A DNA stretch of 47,639 bases from Yanshouia hominis (lineage in GTDB: Bacteria > Bacillota > Clostridia > Oscillospirales > Ruminococcaceae): the NCBI GenBank assembly GCA_014385025.1, contig JACRTB010000021.1, forward strand, positions 1 through 47,639. Direction: 5' to 3'. How positions within the stretch are numbered: the first letter of the stretch is position 1; each line of letters opens with the position of its first letter. The position numbers were made by a program, and so were the translations under genes. The notes below the pieces were generated by a model. The model was not told where the DNA came from. It saw nothing but the letters and a program-made list of their open reading frames with translations, and searched no databases. Shown here in pieces: positions 35,701 to 44,722 of this stretch.

Positions 35701-35921
35701 ATAAGTTGATGCCGCCTGTCTCCCGTTTCGGCGGCGGTGGCAGAGCAAAGAAGAAACAAGGTGTCATTGACAAACTGAAAGCGTTCTTTGAGAAATACTT
35801 CGGACTTGGCATTTACGAATTGCAGGCAGAAGAGCATGAGCAATCCGTCGTTTATGAAATCGAGCCAACTTATCAGATGGTTGCCGAAGAACCGGCTCCG
35901 TATGGTAAGAAAAAGGATTGA
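32766..35921 (+). CDS. hsdR: Type I restriction endonuclease/translocase subunit
   Basis: A 1051-residue HsdR. The N-terminal nuclease has the PD-(D/E)xK residues in RYDVTILVNGL and VHVELKRRG (about residues 150-170). The SF2 helicase core has Walker A TTGSGKTLTSF near 323, the DEAD-box-type motif DECHRSQFG near 430 and the motif VI region VNMFLTGFDA. The C-terminal helical domain binds the HsdM/HsdS core. It translocates DNA with ATP and cuts far from the unmethylated site. AAAGGAGGAAG precedes the ATG 18 bp after the hsdS stop. All key motifs are present, so the system looks active. Confidence 0.95.
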   Translation: MSTYNIIAESNESTVVAEYTPESSRSDAFQSEAALEKEFIRLLTAQGYEYLTIHDEKGLIANLRKQLELLNDYAFSDSEWKRFFMETLANANESIVEKSRTIQTDHVKVLRRDNGTSKNIQLIDKKNIHNNRLQVINQYEESEGNHDTRYDVTILVNGLPLVHVELKRRGVAIREAFNQIKRYQRDSFWAASGLYEYVQIFIISNGTHTKYYSNTTRNSHIKEMGESTKQKSKKTSNSFEFTSFWADGNNKVIADLIDFTKTFLAKHTILNVLTKYCVFTTEEILMVMRPYQIAATERILNRIEIATNYKKTGTVDAGGYIWHTTGSGKTLTSFKTAQLASALPYVDKVLFVVDRKDLDYQTMKEYDRFEKGSANSNASTRILQRQLEDRDEKGGYHEYKIIITTIQKLDNFVSKNKGHEVFGKHCVIIFDECHRSQFGDMHAKIVKAFKNYHLFGFTGTPIFAANAGKGKHMEMLTTPQTFGDQLHTYTIVDAINDGNVLPFRIDYVNTVKEKENIKDKNVSAIDIEKAMGAPERIREIVKYTLEHFDQKTKRNSFYSLKGKRMAGFNAMFAVSSIPMAMKYYKEFQRQIAENHRQFTIATIFSYAANEDDPEAVLQEEGFDTDGLDQTSRDFLDDAIKDYNAAFNTNFDTSTDKFQNYYKDLSMRVKNREVDLLIVVNMFLTGFDATTLNTLWVDKNLKMHGLIQAYSRTNRILNSVKTYGNIVCFRDLQKATDDAIALFGDKNANGIVLLKSFNDYWNGYEDNDGRYHPGYVDLLAKLEAEYPLGVQIVGEQAEKDFIKLFGTILSMRNILSSFDQFAEMDSIASRDLQDYQSIYLDLYDKYRRKGEAEKEDITDDIEFEIELIKQVEINIDYILMLVEKYHDGNCEDKEILASIRKAVDASIQLRSKKELIEAFIGRVNVDTKVTTDWRRFVLEQEEADLSEIIKGEKLKPEETRKFVANAFRDGTIKTTGTEIDKLMPPVSRFGGGGRAKKKQGVIDKLKAFFEKYFGLGIYELQAEEHEQSVVYEIEPTYQMVAEEPAPYGKKKD

Positions 35922-35926
35922 TTGTT

Positions 35927-36124
35927 ATGAATGAGAGAATTGCGAATCAACATCCAGAGCAGAACGGTTATTCCATCACAGAGAACGGACAAGAATATTT
36001 CATTTTTGGCAAAAACAGAATTAAGGTCTGTGAGCATTTTGCCGAGAAAGGAAAAACGTTTGAAGAACTGATTTGTGATGCGATTGAGTATGAAGCTAAA
36101 AACAGAATAAACTCACTCAAATAA
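35927..36124 (+). CDS. Small TnpW-like hypothetical protein
   Basis: A 65-residue protein just after hsdR, with AAAAAGGA before the ATG at 35927. Its C-terminal part, KVCEHFAEKGKTFEELICDA, weakly resembles the TnpW-type small proteins of Clostridial mobilizable transposons (a hydrophobic strand, then F-x-x-x-x-K-T-x-E-x-L). I am not sure of this match. It ends the hsd operon, 9 bp before a strong hairpin. Confidence 0.6.
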   Translation: MNERIANQHPEQNGYSITENGQEYFIFGKNRIKVCEHFAEKGKTFEELICDAIEYEAKNRINSLK

Positions 36125-36133
36125 AGTGACCTT

Positions 36134-36174
36134 GCCAAAAGGCACGAACCGTAAAAAAGTTCGTGCCTTTTGGC
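36134..36174 (+). terminator. Hairpin ending the hsd operon
   Basis: GCCAAAAGGCACGAAC (36134-36149) pairs perfectly with GTTCGTGCCTTTTGGC (36159-36174) around a 9-nt loop. There is no long T-run after it. Confidence 0.75.
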
Positions 36175-36261
36175 TTGCCCATCTTTACTCTACTTCGTGT
36201 CACCTTGTCGGAAAGTTGAAATTGGCAGCATATTGCTTTCCTAAATTCAAGGTGGCATGGA

Positions 36262-36290
36262 TTGACTTTCGGTGTCGGATTTTGTATAAT
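36262..36290 (+). promoter_or_regulatory. Promoter of the structured RNA/mob leader
   Basis: TTGACT (36262-36267), 17 bp, TATAAT (36285-36290). No ORF with a ribosome site follows before the terminator near 36550. Confidence 0.8.
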
Positions 36291-36296
36291 GATGGC

Positions 36297-36552
36297 GTGG
36301 AAAATCTATCCACAACCTACAACTGAATAGAGATATATGTTCATTTGATTTAGAAAATAGTCGGGGTTGCCCGACACGGTATCGGTACACCAGAAGTATC
36401 GAGCTGCTCCAACCGCCTTTGGTTCTGTTGGCAGGAGCAAGCATTGAGACAGAACCCGTCTTTGAATTTCAAAGCCGATTACATAGAACATCATTTTGAA
36501 GCGAGAGCCACGCTCCCGCCGATTTTTGATGTCTGTGTAATCGGCTTTTTTG
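36297..36552 (+). ncRNA. Candidate structured RNA (about 255 nt)
   Basis: Bounded by a near-consensus promoter and a terminator, with no convincing ORF. Hairpin A is GTCGGG/CCCGAC (36360-36375). GGTTCTGT (36421-36428) can pair with ACAGAACC (36449-36456). Alternatively GGTT there pairs with AACC (36411-36414) inside TGCTCC/GGAGCA (36405-36410 with 36434-36439). These two folds exclude each other. The 3' hairpin pairs GCCGATTACA (36474-36483) with TGTAATCGGC (36536-36545), encloses an inner GCG-A-GAGC stem, and is followed by TTTTTTG. It could be a trans-acting RNA or an attenuator leader for the mob genes. Confidence 0.55.
36474..36552 (+). terminator. Terminator of the structured RNA
   Basis: A perfect 10-bp outer stem with an inner ACATC/GATGT stem and a GC-rich apical hairpin, followed by TTTTTTG. 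Confidence 0.75.
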
Positions 36553-36675
36553 TTGTCTTTTTTTCAAAATCCATTTCCTGCGTAAAGAAAAAAATCAACA
36601 GTGCAGCCGATTGAACTTTTCCGAAACAAAATGCCGACAGAGCGCAATACCGTGGAGACAGCGTAGAGCAAGATT

Positions 36676-36793
36676 CTACCATGGGTCCAAATTTCGCTTT
36701 CCGCTCATTTTGCCCACGGGAATCTTGTTGGGGAGTGCCTTCCCCAAACCCTGCCCTGTTCCGATAAATCGGAAGCGTTGCGGCTATTGCCGC
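36676..36793 (+). other. oriT candidate upstream of mobC
   Basis: The stretch before mobC holds TTGGGGA/TCCCCAA (36728-36747) followed at once by ACCCTGCCCTG, resembling a MOBP nick region. TTCCGAT-AA-ATCGGAA (36759-36774) and GCGGC-TATT-GCCGC (36780-36793) follow. Hairpins close to a nick-like C-C-T-G just upstream of mobC are the usual oriT layout; the exact nick is not determined. Confidence 0.5.
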
Positions 36794-36823
36794 TCTCGAT
36801 TTTTACAAAGGAGATGAAATCAA

Positions 36824-37222
36824 ATGTCCAAAACTTACAACACCCCGAAGCGTAACCACATCATAAAAACCCGGCTGGATGACGAGGAGCATACCGAATT
36901 TTTACGCCGCATGGAACTGTACGGAATGAGTCAATCTGAGTTCATTCGTCAGGCAGTTTCAGGCGCACCCGTCAAACCCATCATCACGGTTCACCCCGTA
37001 AACGACGAACTGCTGTCTGCCATTGGAAAGCTGACAGCCGAGTATGGACGAATCGGAAACAACCTCAATCAGATTGCCCGCAGTCTGAACGAATGGCACT
37101 CTCCCTATCCTGAGATGGCAAAGGAGCTGCGTGATTCTGCCGCCGACCTTGCCGCACTTAAATTTGAAGTTTTGCAGAAAGTAGGTGACGCTCTTGGCAA
37201 CATTCAAACATATCAGCTCTAA
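36824..37222 (+). CDS. mobC: MobC relaxosome accessory protein
   Basis: A 132-residue protein. The N-terminal ribbon-helix-helix region (IIKTRLDDEEHTEFLRRMEL, then YGMSQSEFIRQAV) should bind oriT, and the C-terminal MobC domain contains GRIGNNLNQIARSLNE. It helps the relaxase melt and nick oriT. AAAGGAG precedes the ATG. It overlaps the relaxase gene by about 30 bp, so translation is coupled. Confidence 0.92.
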   Translation: MSKTYNTPKRNHIIKTRLDDEEHTEFLRRMELYGMSQSEFIRQAVSGAPVKPIITVHPVNDELLSAIGKLTAEYGRIGNNLNQIARSLNEWHSPYPEMAKELRDSAADLAALKFEVLQKVGDALGNIQTYQL

Positions 37223-38801
37223 GAACGCTGATTACTCTGCTACCGAAGCTTACCTGACTTTTGAGCATGACGAGTTCACCATGAAAGCCACGCTGGACGA
37301 AAACGGCAGGCTCATTCCCAGAGAGGACTACCGCATTTCTACTCTGAACTGTGACGATGAAGATTTTGCGATTTCCTGTATGCGGGCAAATCTTCGCTAC
37401 GGAAAAAACAAAAAACGGGAGGATGTAAAAAGCCACCACTATATCATCAGTTTCGACCCGAAGGATGTGCCCGACCACGGCTTGACTGTGGACATGGCAC
37501 AGGAGCTGGGAGAGAAATTCTGCACCGAACACTTCCCCGGTCATCAGGCTCTTGTCTGCACACACCCCGACGGACACAGCCACAGCGGAAACATTCATGT
37601 ACACATCGTTATCAATTCTATGCGGATTGCGGAAGTTCCGTTCATGCCGTATATGGACAGACCATGCGACACCCAGCCGGGAATGAAGCACCGCTGCACC
37701 AATGCCGCTATGGAATATTTCCGTTCCGAGGTTATGGAGATGTGCCACAATGCGGGACTGTATCAGATTGACTTGCTCAACGGCAGCAAGACCAGAGTGA
37801 CCGAACGTGAATATTGGGCGAAGAAAAAAGGACAGATTGCATTGGATGAAGCAAACGCTGCTCTTGCCGAGCATGGCTTGCCCGTCAAGCAGACCAAATT
37901 TGAGACGGACAAGGACAAGCTCAGACAGGAAATCCGCACGGCACTTTCCGATGCAGTCAGCTTCGAGGACTTCGCAGAAAGACTCCTGCGTCGTGGTATC
38001 ACTGTCAAAGAAAGCCGAGGGCGTTTGTCCTATCTCACGCCGGACAGAACCAAGCCTATCACCGCACGAAAGCTGGGTGATGATTTTGACAAGGCTGCTG
38101 TTCTTGCCGCTCTTGATAAAAATGCGCAGAGGACAAAAACGCAAGTTACACCGAAGCACTCTGCACCGTCCGCTCAAAATCGTGTTCAGCAACAGGATAC
38201 CGTCAGCCGTATGGTAGATATTAAAGCTAAACGAGCCGAGGGCAAGGGACAGGGGTATATCCACTGGGCGAAGCTCCACAATCTGAAAAATGGAAGCAAG
38301 GCATTTATGATGTACAAGGAAATGGGCTTTGATTCTCCCGAAGAATTGGACGCAGCTTATCAGGAAGCACATGAGAAAATGACCGCAACACTCGCAAAAC
38401 TGAAATCCGTTGAAGCAACGATTACAGAGAAAAAAGAACTGAGAACTCATGTCCTGAATTATTTCAAAACCAAGGATATTCGGGAAGGATTGAAAGCCTG
38501 TAAAAATGAGAAAGCCCGCCGTGCCTACCGGGAAGAACACGACAGCGACTTCATCATTTTGGATGCTGCCAAACGATATTTTGATTCCAAGGGTTTGAAG
38601 AAACTGCCAAGCTACAAGGCATTGCAGCAGGAAATTGAACAGCTCATCAAGGAGAAGAATGCTCTGTACAACGAGTACCATGAAGCCAAGGATAAGGACA
38701 AGGAACTGGGTACGGTTCGACACAACATCGACCAGATTCTGAACGGCGAGCTTACCAGAAAGCAGGAACAGAAAAAGAAATCGCAGGAACAAGAAATCTA
38801 A
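37194..38801 (+). CDS. MobA/VirD2-type relaxase (MOBP)
   Basis: A 535-residue relaxase. The N-terminal nuclease domain (about 1-260) includes the histidine motif HPDGHSHSGNIHVHIVIN and a candidate catalytic tyrosine in HISSKNADY. A charged, coiled C-terminal part follows. It nicks oriT and pilots the strand during mobilization. I prefer the TTG at 37194 (MATFKHISSK), with AGGTG 6 nt ahead, over the GTG at 37185. The overlap with mobC is typical. No coupling protein or secretion genes are nearby. Confidence 0.9.
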   Translation: MATFKHISSKNADYSATEAYLTFEHDEFTMKATLDENGRLIPREDYRISTLNCDDEDFAISCMRANLRYGKNKKREDVKSHHYIISFDPKDVPDHGLTVDMAQELGEKFCTEHFPGHQALVCTHPDGHSHSGNIHVHIVINSMRIAEVPFMPYMDRPCDTQPGMKHRCTNAAMEYFRSEVMEMCHNAGLYQIDLLNGSKTRVTEREYWAKKKGQIALDEANAALAEHGLPVKQTKFETDKDKLRQEIRTALSDAVSFEDFAERLLRRGITVKESRGRLSYLTPDRTKPITARKLGDDFDKAAVLAALDKNAQRTKTQVTPKHSAPSAQNRVQQQDTVSRMVDIKAKRAEGKGQGYIHWAKLHNLKNGSKAFMMYKEMGFDSPEELDAAYQEAHEKMTATLAKLKSVEATITEKKELRTHVLNYFKTKDIREGLKACKNEKARRAYREEHDSDFIILDAAKRYFDSKGLKKLPSYKALQQEIEQLIKEKNALYNEYHEAKDKDKELGTVRHNIDQILNGELTRKQEQKKKSQEQEI

Positions 38802-38856
38802 TCCCTTCCTATCCCTTCGATTCCTATCCCATCCAACAAAAGAAAGGACAAATTTT

Positions 38857-39207
38857 ATGAGTGAAAATAAAAAAGCTATCGACATGACACCGGAAGAACT
38901 GGAGCAGTGGCTTGCCACATTACCATGCCCGGAAGATGATGCTCTGGGGTATTTCTCCTCGGACTCCGACCCCTATTTCAAATTGGAGAGAAAACCGGAT
39001 GAACAGCACCGCAGCCGTTGGTTCAATAACGACGGACATCTGAGCGTTCACAATCACTGTGCGGCGGCACTTCCCAAGATTACCGTCACCCTCCATTCCG
39101 GTCAGACTACTTACCGCTTCGGCGGAAGCTATGACGGTAACCGCAGTCTTTCCGGTAAGCTCCTTGACCACATGGCAAAAGATATTGAAGAAGAAAACGA
39201 AAATTAA
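38857..39207 (+). CDS. Element-borne hypothetical protein
   Basis: A 116-residue acidic protein (begins MSENKKAIDMTPEELEQWLA) that I do not recognise as a named family. The second half is beta-rich (LPKITVTLHSGQTTYRFGGS). GAAAGGA precedes the ATG. It lies between the relaxase and recombinase genes, a place where mobilizable elements of Clostridia often carry such a small ORF. No membrane segments or catalytic motifs are visible. Confidence 0.75.
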   Translation: MSENKKAIDMTPEELEQWLATLPCPEDDALGYFSSDSDPYFKLERKPDEQHRSRWFNNDGHLSVHNHCAAALPKITVTLHSGQTTYRFGGSYDGNRSLSGKLLDHMAKDIEEENEN

Positions 39208-40979
<1,772 letters not shown>

Positions 40980-40992
40980 CCCGAAAACTAAT

Positions 40993-41007
40993 ATACTGTT
41001 TTATTGG
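40993..41007. other. Right junction (attR) of the mobilizable element
   Basis: ATACTGTTTTATTGG. The first six bases repeat the left junction directly; the whole 15-mer is the inverted complement of 27435-27449 with one mismatch. Confidence 0.65.
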
Positions 41008-41271
41008 ACCGCTCCCTGCGGCCGCCCTTTTACACTGAAAAATACGGGCGGTGCAGGCGGAAAAATTTCAGCGGCTTTTAAACGGTCCGCTGTTGCAAAG
41101 CCCTTTTAAGGCTGATTTAAGCTCCCGGCTCTGCGGGGCCGCTTTTCTTGTTCCTGCGGCCGGACATCCGCGCGAAACGCCGGCTTCTCGGGTTTCATCC
41201 GCTCTTCAATGCCCCCCGTGAGCGCCGTCTGTTTTCGAACCGCTTGGCGCAGGGACGCGCGGGCCTTGAGC
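41008..41271. other. Host intergenic stretch, no gene seen
   Basis: GC-rich host DNA resumes here. I see no credible ORF, only the duplicated tail of the following cupin gene at its end. Confidence 0.5.
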
Positions 41272-41300
41272 TTCAATGCCCCTCGTGAGCGCCGTCCGCT
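41205..41300. repeat. Duplicated 3' tail of the cupin gene (67-bp period)
   Basis: TTCAATGCCCCCCGTGAGCG at 41205 repeats TTCAATGCCCCTCGTGAGCG at 41272. The latter is the coding end and stop of the reverse-strand cupin gene; the former lies beyond the stop. Confidence 0.8.
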
Positions 41301-41716
41301 TTTGTTCTATGGATCGTTCCATGCGGATGCTGGGGCGGCGCATAGCAGGAGGAAAGCTTCAGCGGACAGCTTCCGGCATTCAAGACGTTGTGCCAGATTC
41401 CGCCCGGTATAAAGACAGCCTCTCCCGCACAAAGGCAGCACCGGAATTCCAGCTCATTCGCGGCGCACCCCATGCAGACGAGCGCCCGGCCCTCCTCGAC
41501 CCGGATGACCTGATCTGTTTCGGGATGCATCTCCACACCGATATCCCCGTGCACCGGAATCTCCATCAAGGTCATCTGCAGGCGGCGGCCCGTCCAGAAT
41601 GCCGTACGGAAGTTCCGGTTTTCCCTCGCGGCCTGTATCACATTGGCGGCAATAGGGTCCGCCCCATAATCGGTTTGAGCCGAACCGCAGGCGTCCTCCC
41701 GGTTCCATGAATTCAT
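41273..41716 (-). CDS. Cupin domain protein
   Basis: A 147-residue single-domain cupin. Motif 1 is approximately DIGVEMHPETDQVIRVEEG and motif 2 is FIPGGIWHNVLN, giving plausible metal ligands H, E and H. Small cupins are enzymes, sugar isomerases or sensors; none can be chosen. I used the ATG at 41716 (MNSWNREDACG) with GGGAGAGGG upstream; the frame is open to 41779. It is a lone reverse-strand gene next to the integrated element, divergent from the YetF-like gene. Its tail is duplicated downstream. Confidence 0.87.
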   Translation of the reverse strand: MNSWNREDACGSAQTDYGADPIAANVIQAARENRNFRTAFWTGRRLQMTLMEIPVHGDIGVEMHPETDQVIRVEEGRALVCMGCAANELEFRCCLCAGEAVFIPGGIWHNVLNAGSCPLKLSSCYAPPQHPHGTIHRTKADGAHEGH

Positions 41717-41850
41717 TCTGCCCTCTCCCTTCTGTATTGGATACTTCATGATATGGGGCGGAGAGCGTCCCGGTGACATACGGACGGCTGTGCATGTTTT
41801 TCACGGTTCGGGTCAGACTAAGGGCAGAGGGGGGATCTCAGATTAATTTT

Positions 41851-42549
41851 GTGATTCTTTGCGTCACGTCGCTCGGTTCCTTTGCCGTGCTGTTCCTGGT
41901 GGCGAAGTTCATGGGCCATAAGCAGATCGCCCAGCTGGATTTTTTCGACTATATTACCGGAATCACCATCGGCTCGATCGCCGCCGAAATGGCCACCGAG
42001 CTGGAGGAACCGTGGAAGCCGCTTGCCGCAATGATCCTCTACGGCGGGGTCACGATCCTGATGAGCACGATGTCCAAAAAGTTTCCGCGGATGCGGAAAT
42101 ATCTCAACGGCACGCCGACCATCCTGATGGACCACGGGAAGCTGTACCGGGAAAATCTGTCGAAGGCCAAGCTGGATCTCAGCGAGTTCATGGTCATGTG
42201 CAGGCAGCAGGGTTATTTTGACCTGTCGAACATCCAAACCGCCGTCTTTGAGTACAATGGAATTCTTACCATTCTTCCGGTGAGCGGCCAGCGCCCCGCC
42301 ACACCCAATGACATGAGCCTCAGCCCGCGGCAGGAGCTGCTGTTTACCGAACTGATTATGGACGGCCGCATTCTCGAGGGCAACCTGAAGCGCATGGGGC
42401 TGGATCGGACCTGGCTCAACAGGCAGCTGGGCGAACGGGGTATCCACTCGCCGCGGGAAGTCTTTCTCGCGGTCTGCGACCCGAATCTGAAGCTGGTTCT
42501 TTTCAAAAACATCCAAAACGAGCGGGAGGGCGGCGGCCGGGAGGAATAA
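41851..42549 (+). CDS. YetF/DUF421 family membrane protein
   Basis: A protein of about 232 residues. The N-terminal three hydrophobic segments include VAKFMGHKQIAQLDFFDYIT and GITIGSIAAEM, the DUF421 signature. The C-terminal soluble domain has PTILMDHGKLYRENLSKAKL and SEFMVMCRQQGYFDL. YetF-type proteins are found near spores and stress genes; the function is unknown. The start is uncertain: a GTG at 41851 is in frame, but the best ribosome site (GAGGGGGGA, 41827-41835) is closer to an ATT at 41842. The start I give may be three codons too late. Confidence 0.85.
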   Translation: MILCVTSLGSFAVLFLVAKFMGHKQIAQLDFFDYITGITIGSIAAEMATELEEPWKPLAAMILYGGVTILMSTMSKKFPRMRKYLNGTPTILMDHGKLYRENLSKAKLDLSEFMVMCRQQGYFDLSNIQTAVFEYNGILTILPVSGQRPATPNDMSLSPRQELLFTELIMDGRILEGNLKRMGLDRTWLNRQLGERGIHSPREVFLAVCDPNLKLVLFKNIQNEREGGGREE

Positions 42550-42671
42550 CCGGAGCGGGGCTCTCCCGCCTTTGCTTTTCCCTTTTGCGGGGGCGCGGTG
42601 CATAAAGCCCGTGCCCCTTCCGGCGGCACCCCCGCCGTCTTCTCCCCTGAAAACAGGATTTTGTCCGCCGG

Positions 42672-43136
42672 TTATTCCCGGGGCTCCTGTTTCCGCACCG
42701 GCAGAGCGTCGAAAAACGCGGCCGCGCCGTCCGTCTCCGCCGCGTTCGGGTGGCCCTTGGCGATTCCGCCGACCAGCTTAAACGGGCCGAAGGTATCGAA
42801 GCCGGGACAGCCGTATTCCCCGATCACCCGCGAGCCCTTTTTCCGCACAATCTCCCCGATGGCGGCGGTATAGCTGCCGCGGGGGCTGCCGCAGGTATAA
42901 AGGAGAAACACCGGCTTGTCCGCCGGCAGATGGTTCTGGGCATATTTCAGCACACCTTTGCCGAATTTGCCGCCATAGACGCCGGAGGCGAACCCGATCA
43001 GGTCATATCCGCTCAGGTCCCGCGCGCCGTCCGTCAAAGCGTCGATCAGTGTGACCTCATGGGTCCGCGCGATGGCATCCACCAGCTTTTTCGTGTTGCC
43101 ATGATGCTTGGATTCATATATAATTGCAGTATTCAA
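42672..43136 (-). CDS. Flavodoxin family protein
   Basis: A 154-residue flavodoxin-like protein. The FMN phosphate loop is YESKHHGNTKKLVDAI, and further motifs are FASGVYGGKFGKGV and FLLYTCGSPRGSY. It should carry electrons with FMN in the cytoplasm or act as a small reductase. The start is a TTG at 43136, 8 nt after AAGGAG; a GTG at 43145 overlaps that site and is unlikely. It is divergent from an HxlR regulator, which is a common arrangement where the regulator controls a redox gene. Confidence 0.87.
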   Translation of the reverse strand: MNTAIIYESKHHGNTKKLVDAIARTHEVTLIDALTDGARDLSGYDLIGFASGVYGGKFGKGVLKYAQNHLPADKPVFLLYTCGSPRGSYTAAIGEIVRKKGSRVIGEYGCPGFDTFGPFKLVGGIAKGHPNAAETDGAAAFFDALPVRKQEPRE

Positions 43137-43252
43137 CAAAATCACTCCTTGCTTTTTATCGGTATGTTAAATATACTATGTATGAAGTGCAGCTGCAAGT
43201 ACGCAGATAAATGATACATGGTACGCCCCGCCGTACCGCTCGGGGGAAACGG

Positions 43253-43648
43253 ATGAAAACAGATCAGACGGCGCAGGATTATCTGCGGCAGGTCCTCGCG
43301 GGAGAGCCGGACGACGACTGCCCCGTCCGCAGGACGCTGGAAATTTTAAACGGGAAGTGGCGCACGCATATCATCTATGAGTTGTGCAAAAAGCCCTTCT
43401 GCCGGTTTGGGGAGCTGAAGCGGGCGCTTCCCCGGATCACCAGCACCATGCTCACCTCCACGCTGCGGGATCTGGAGCGGCTGGGCATTGTCCGCCGGGA
43501 GCAGTATAATGAGATTCCGCCCCATGTCGAATACTCCCTGACGGAAAAGGGAAGGGCGCTCCTGCCGGTGTTTTTTGAGATTCACCGGTGGGCGCAGCGT
43601 TATCTCGGCCCGGAGGCGGCCGGCCCCGGACCGGAGAGCGGGGACTGA
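43253..43648 (+). CDS. HxlR family transcriptional regulator
   Basis: A 131-residue winged-helix protein. CPVRRTLEILNGKWRTHIIY is the HxlR signature, with the conserved N-terminal cysteine that senses electrophiles or redox state in some members. KRALPRITSTMLTSTLRDLE is the recognition region. The ATG at 43253 follows GGGGGAAA. The divergent flavodoxin gene is its probable target. The TrmO gene follows 30 bp later on the same strand. Confidence 0.92.
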   Translation: MKTDQTAQDYLRQVLAGEPDDDCPVRRTLEILNGKWRTHIIYELCKKPFCRFGELKRALPRITSTMLTSTLRDLERLGIVRREQYNEIPPHVEYSLTEKGRALLPVFFEIHRWAQRYLGPEAAGPGPESGD

Positions 43649-43678
43649 CCCGCCGGCCATGAGAAACGAGGGATTGAA

Positions 43679-44386
43679 ATGGATCAAACCTTCCCCATGC
43701 GGATTATCGCGCGGATTCACAGCGATTTTCCCTCCAAGTTCGGCATTCCGCGGCAGAGCGGCCTGATCGACGCGCTCAGGGCCACCATTGTCTTTGAACC
43801 GGAATACCGCAGTCCGGACGCGCTGCGCGGACTGGAGGGATATTCCCACATCTGGCTCCTCTGGCAGTTCTCCGGCGCGCTGCGGGAGGGGTGGTCCCCC
43901 ACCGTCCGCCCCCCGCGCCTCGGCGGCAATGTCCGCATGGGAGTGTTTGCAACCCGCTCCCCCTTCCGTCCGAATGCGATCGGGCTTTCCTCGGTCCGGC
44001 TCGTGGGAATCGAAACCGGCGGGGCGCGGGGGCCGCTGCTGCATGTCGCCGGAGCCGACCTGATGGATGGAAGTCCCATCTTCGATATCAAGCCTTATCT
44101 CCCTTACACCGACTGCCATCCCGACGCCGCCGGAGGCTTTGCCTTCCAGTCGCGTGAGGGAGTGCTGCGGGTGGACTTCCCGGCGCCGCTGCTCGAGGCG
44201 GTCCCCCCCGACCGCCGGGAGGGTCTGCTCGCCGTTCTGGCGCAGGACCCCCGTCCCGCCTATCAGAAGGAACCCGGACGGGTCTACGGCTTCGAGTTCG
44301 CGGGTCTTGAGGTCCGTTTTTCGGTGGATGGCGGCACGCTTCTGGTCCGCGGGGTGGTTCCTTCCTCGCGGGAGGCGCCGGGCTGA
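43679..44386 (+). CDS. trmO: TrmO-type tRNA methyltransferase
   Basis: A 235-residue protein with the TsaA/TrmO beta-barrel signature GVFATRSPFRPNAIGLSSVR and the region LMDGSPIFDIKPYLPYTDC. TrmO transfers methyl from SAM to N6 of t6A at position 37 of tRNAs that read ACY codons. The length is normal, including the C-terminal extension (PAYQKEPGRVYGFEFAGLEV). GAGGG lies ahead of the ATG. Its last ~36 bp form the first unit of a 51-bp tandem array. Confidence 0.92.
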   Translation: MDQTFPMRIIARIHSDFPSKFGIPRQSGLIDALRATIVFEPEYRSPDALRGLEGYSHIWLLWQFSGALREGWSPTVRPPRLGGNVRMGVFATRSPFRPNAIGLSSVRLVGIETGGARGPLLHVAGADLMDGSPIFDIKPYLPYTDCHPDAAGGFAFQSREGVLRVDFPAPLLEAVPPDRREGLLAVLAQDPRPAYQKEPGRVYGFEFAGLEVRFSVDGGTLLVRGVVPSSREAPG

Positions 44387-44593
44387 GAACGCACCTGTTT
44401 GGGGCGACTCTCTTTTGCATCAGCGCGCCGGGCTGCCGACCTGCCTGACGCGGGGTGGTTCCTTCCTCGCGGGAGGCGCCGGGCTGCGAACCTGCCTGAC
44501 GCGGGACGGTTTCTTTTTTGCGCGGTGCGCCGGACTGCCGACCTGCCTGACGCGGGGTGGTCCCTTCCTCGCGGGAGGCGCCGGGCTGCGGCC
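44340..44593. repeat. 51-bp tandem array derived from the trmO tail
   Basis: GCGCCGGGCTG-type cores occur at 44375, 44425, 44476, 44527 and 44578 (spacings 50, 51, 51, 51). Two alternating types give a higher-order 102-bp period: one with TTCCTTCCTCGCGGGAGG, one with TCTTTTTTGCG or TCTTTTGCATCAGC. The first unit is the coding end and stop of trmO. Confidence 0.92.
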
Positions 44594-44722
44594 ACGCTCC
44601 GTCCGGCGGCGGCTTGGAAAAAAATTTATTTTCCAAGGTTGGGAATAAATAGATTTTTCTCACCGTTTATAGTAAAATGGAAGAAACTGCGGGACGCGTG
44701 AAACGAAAGGGGATGCGGGCGG

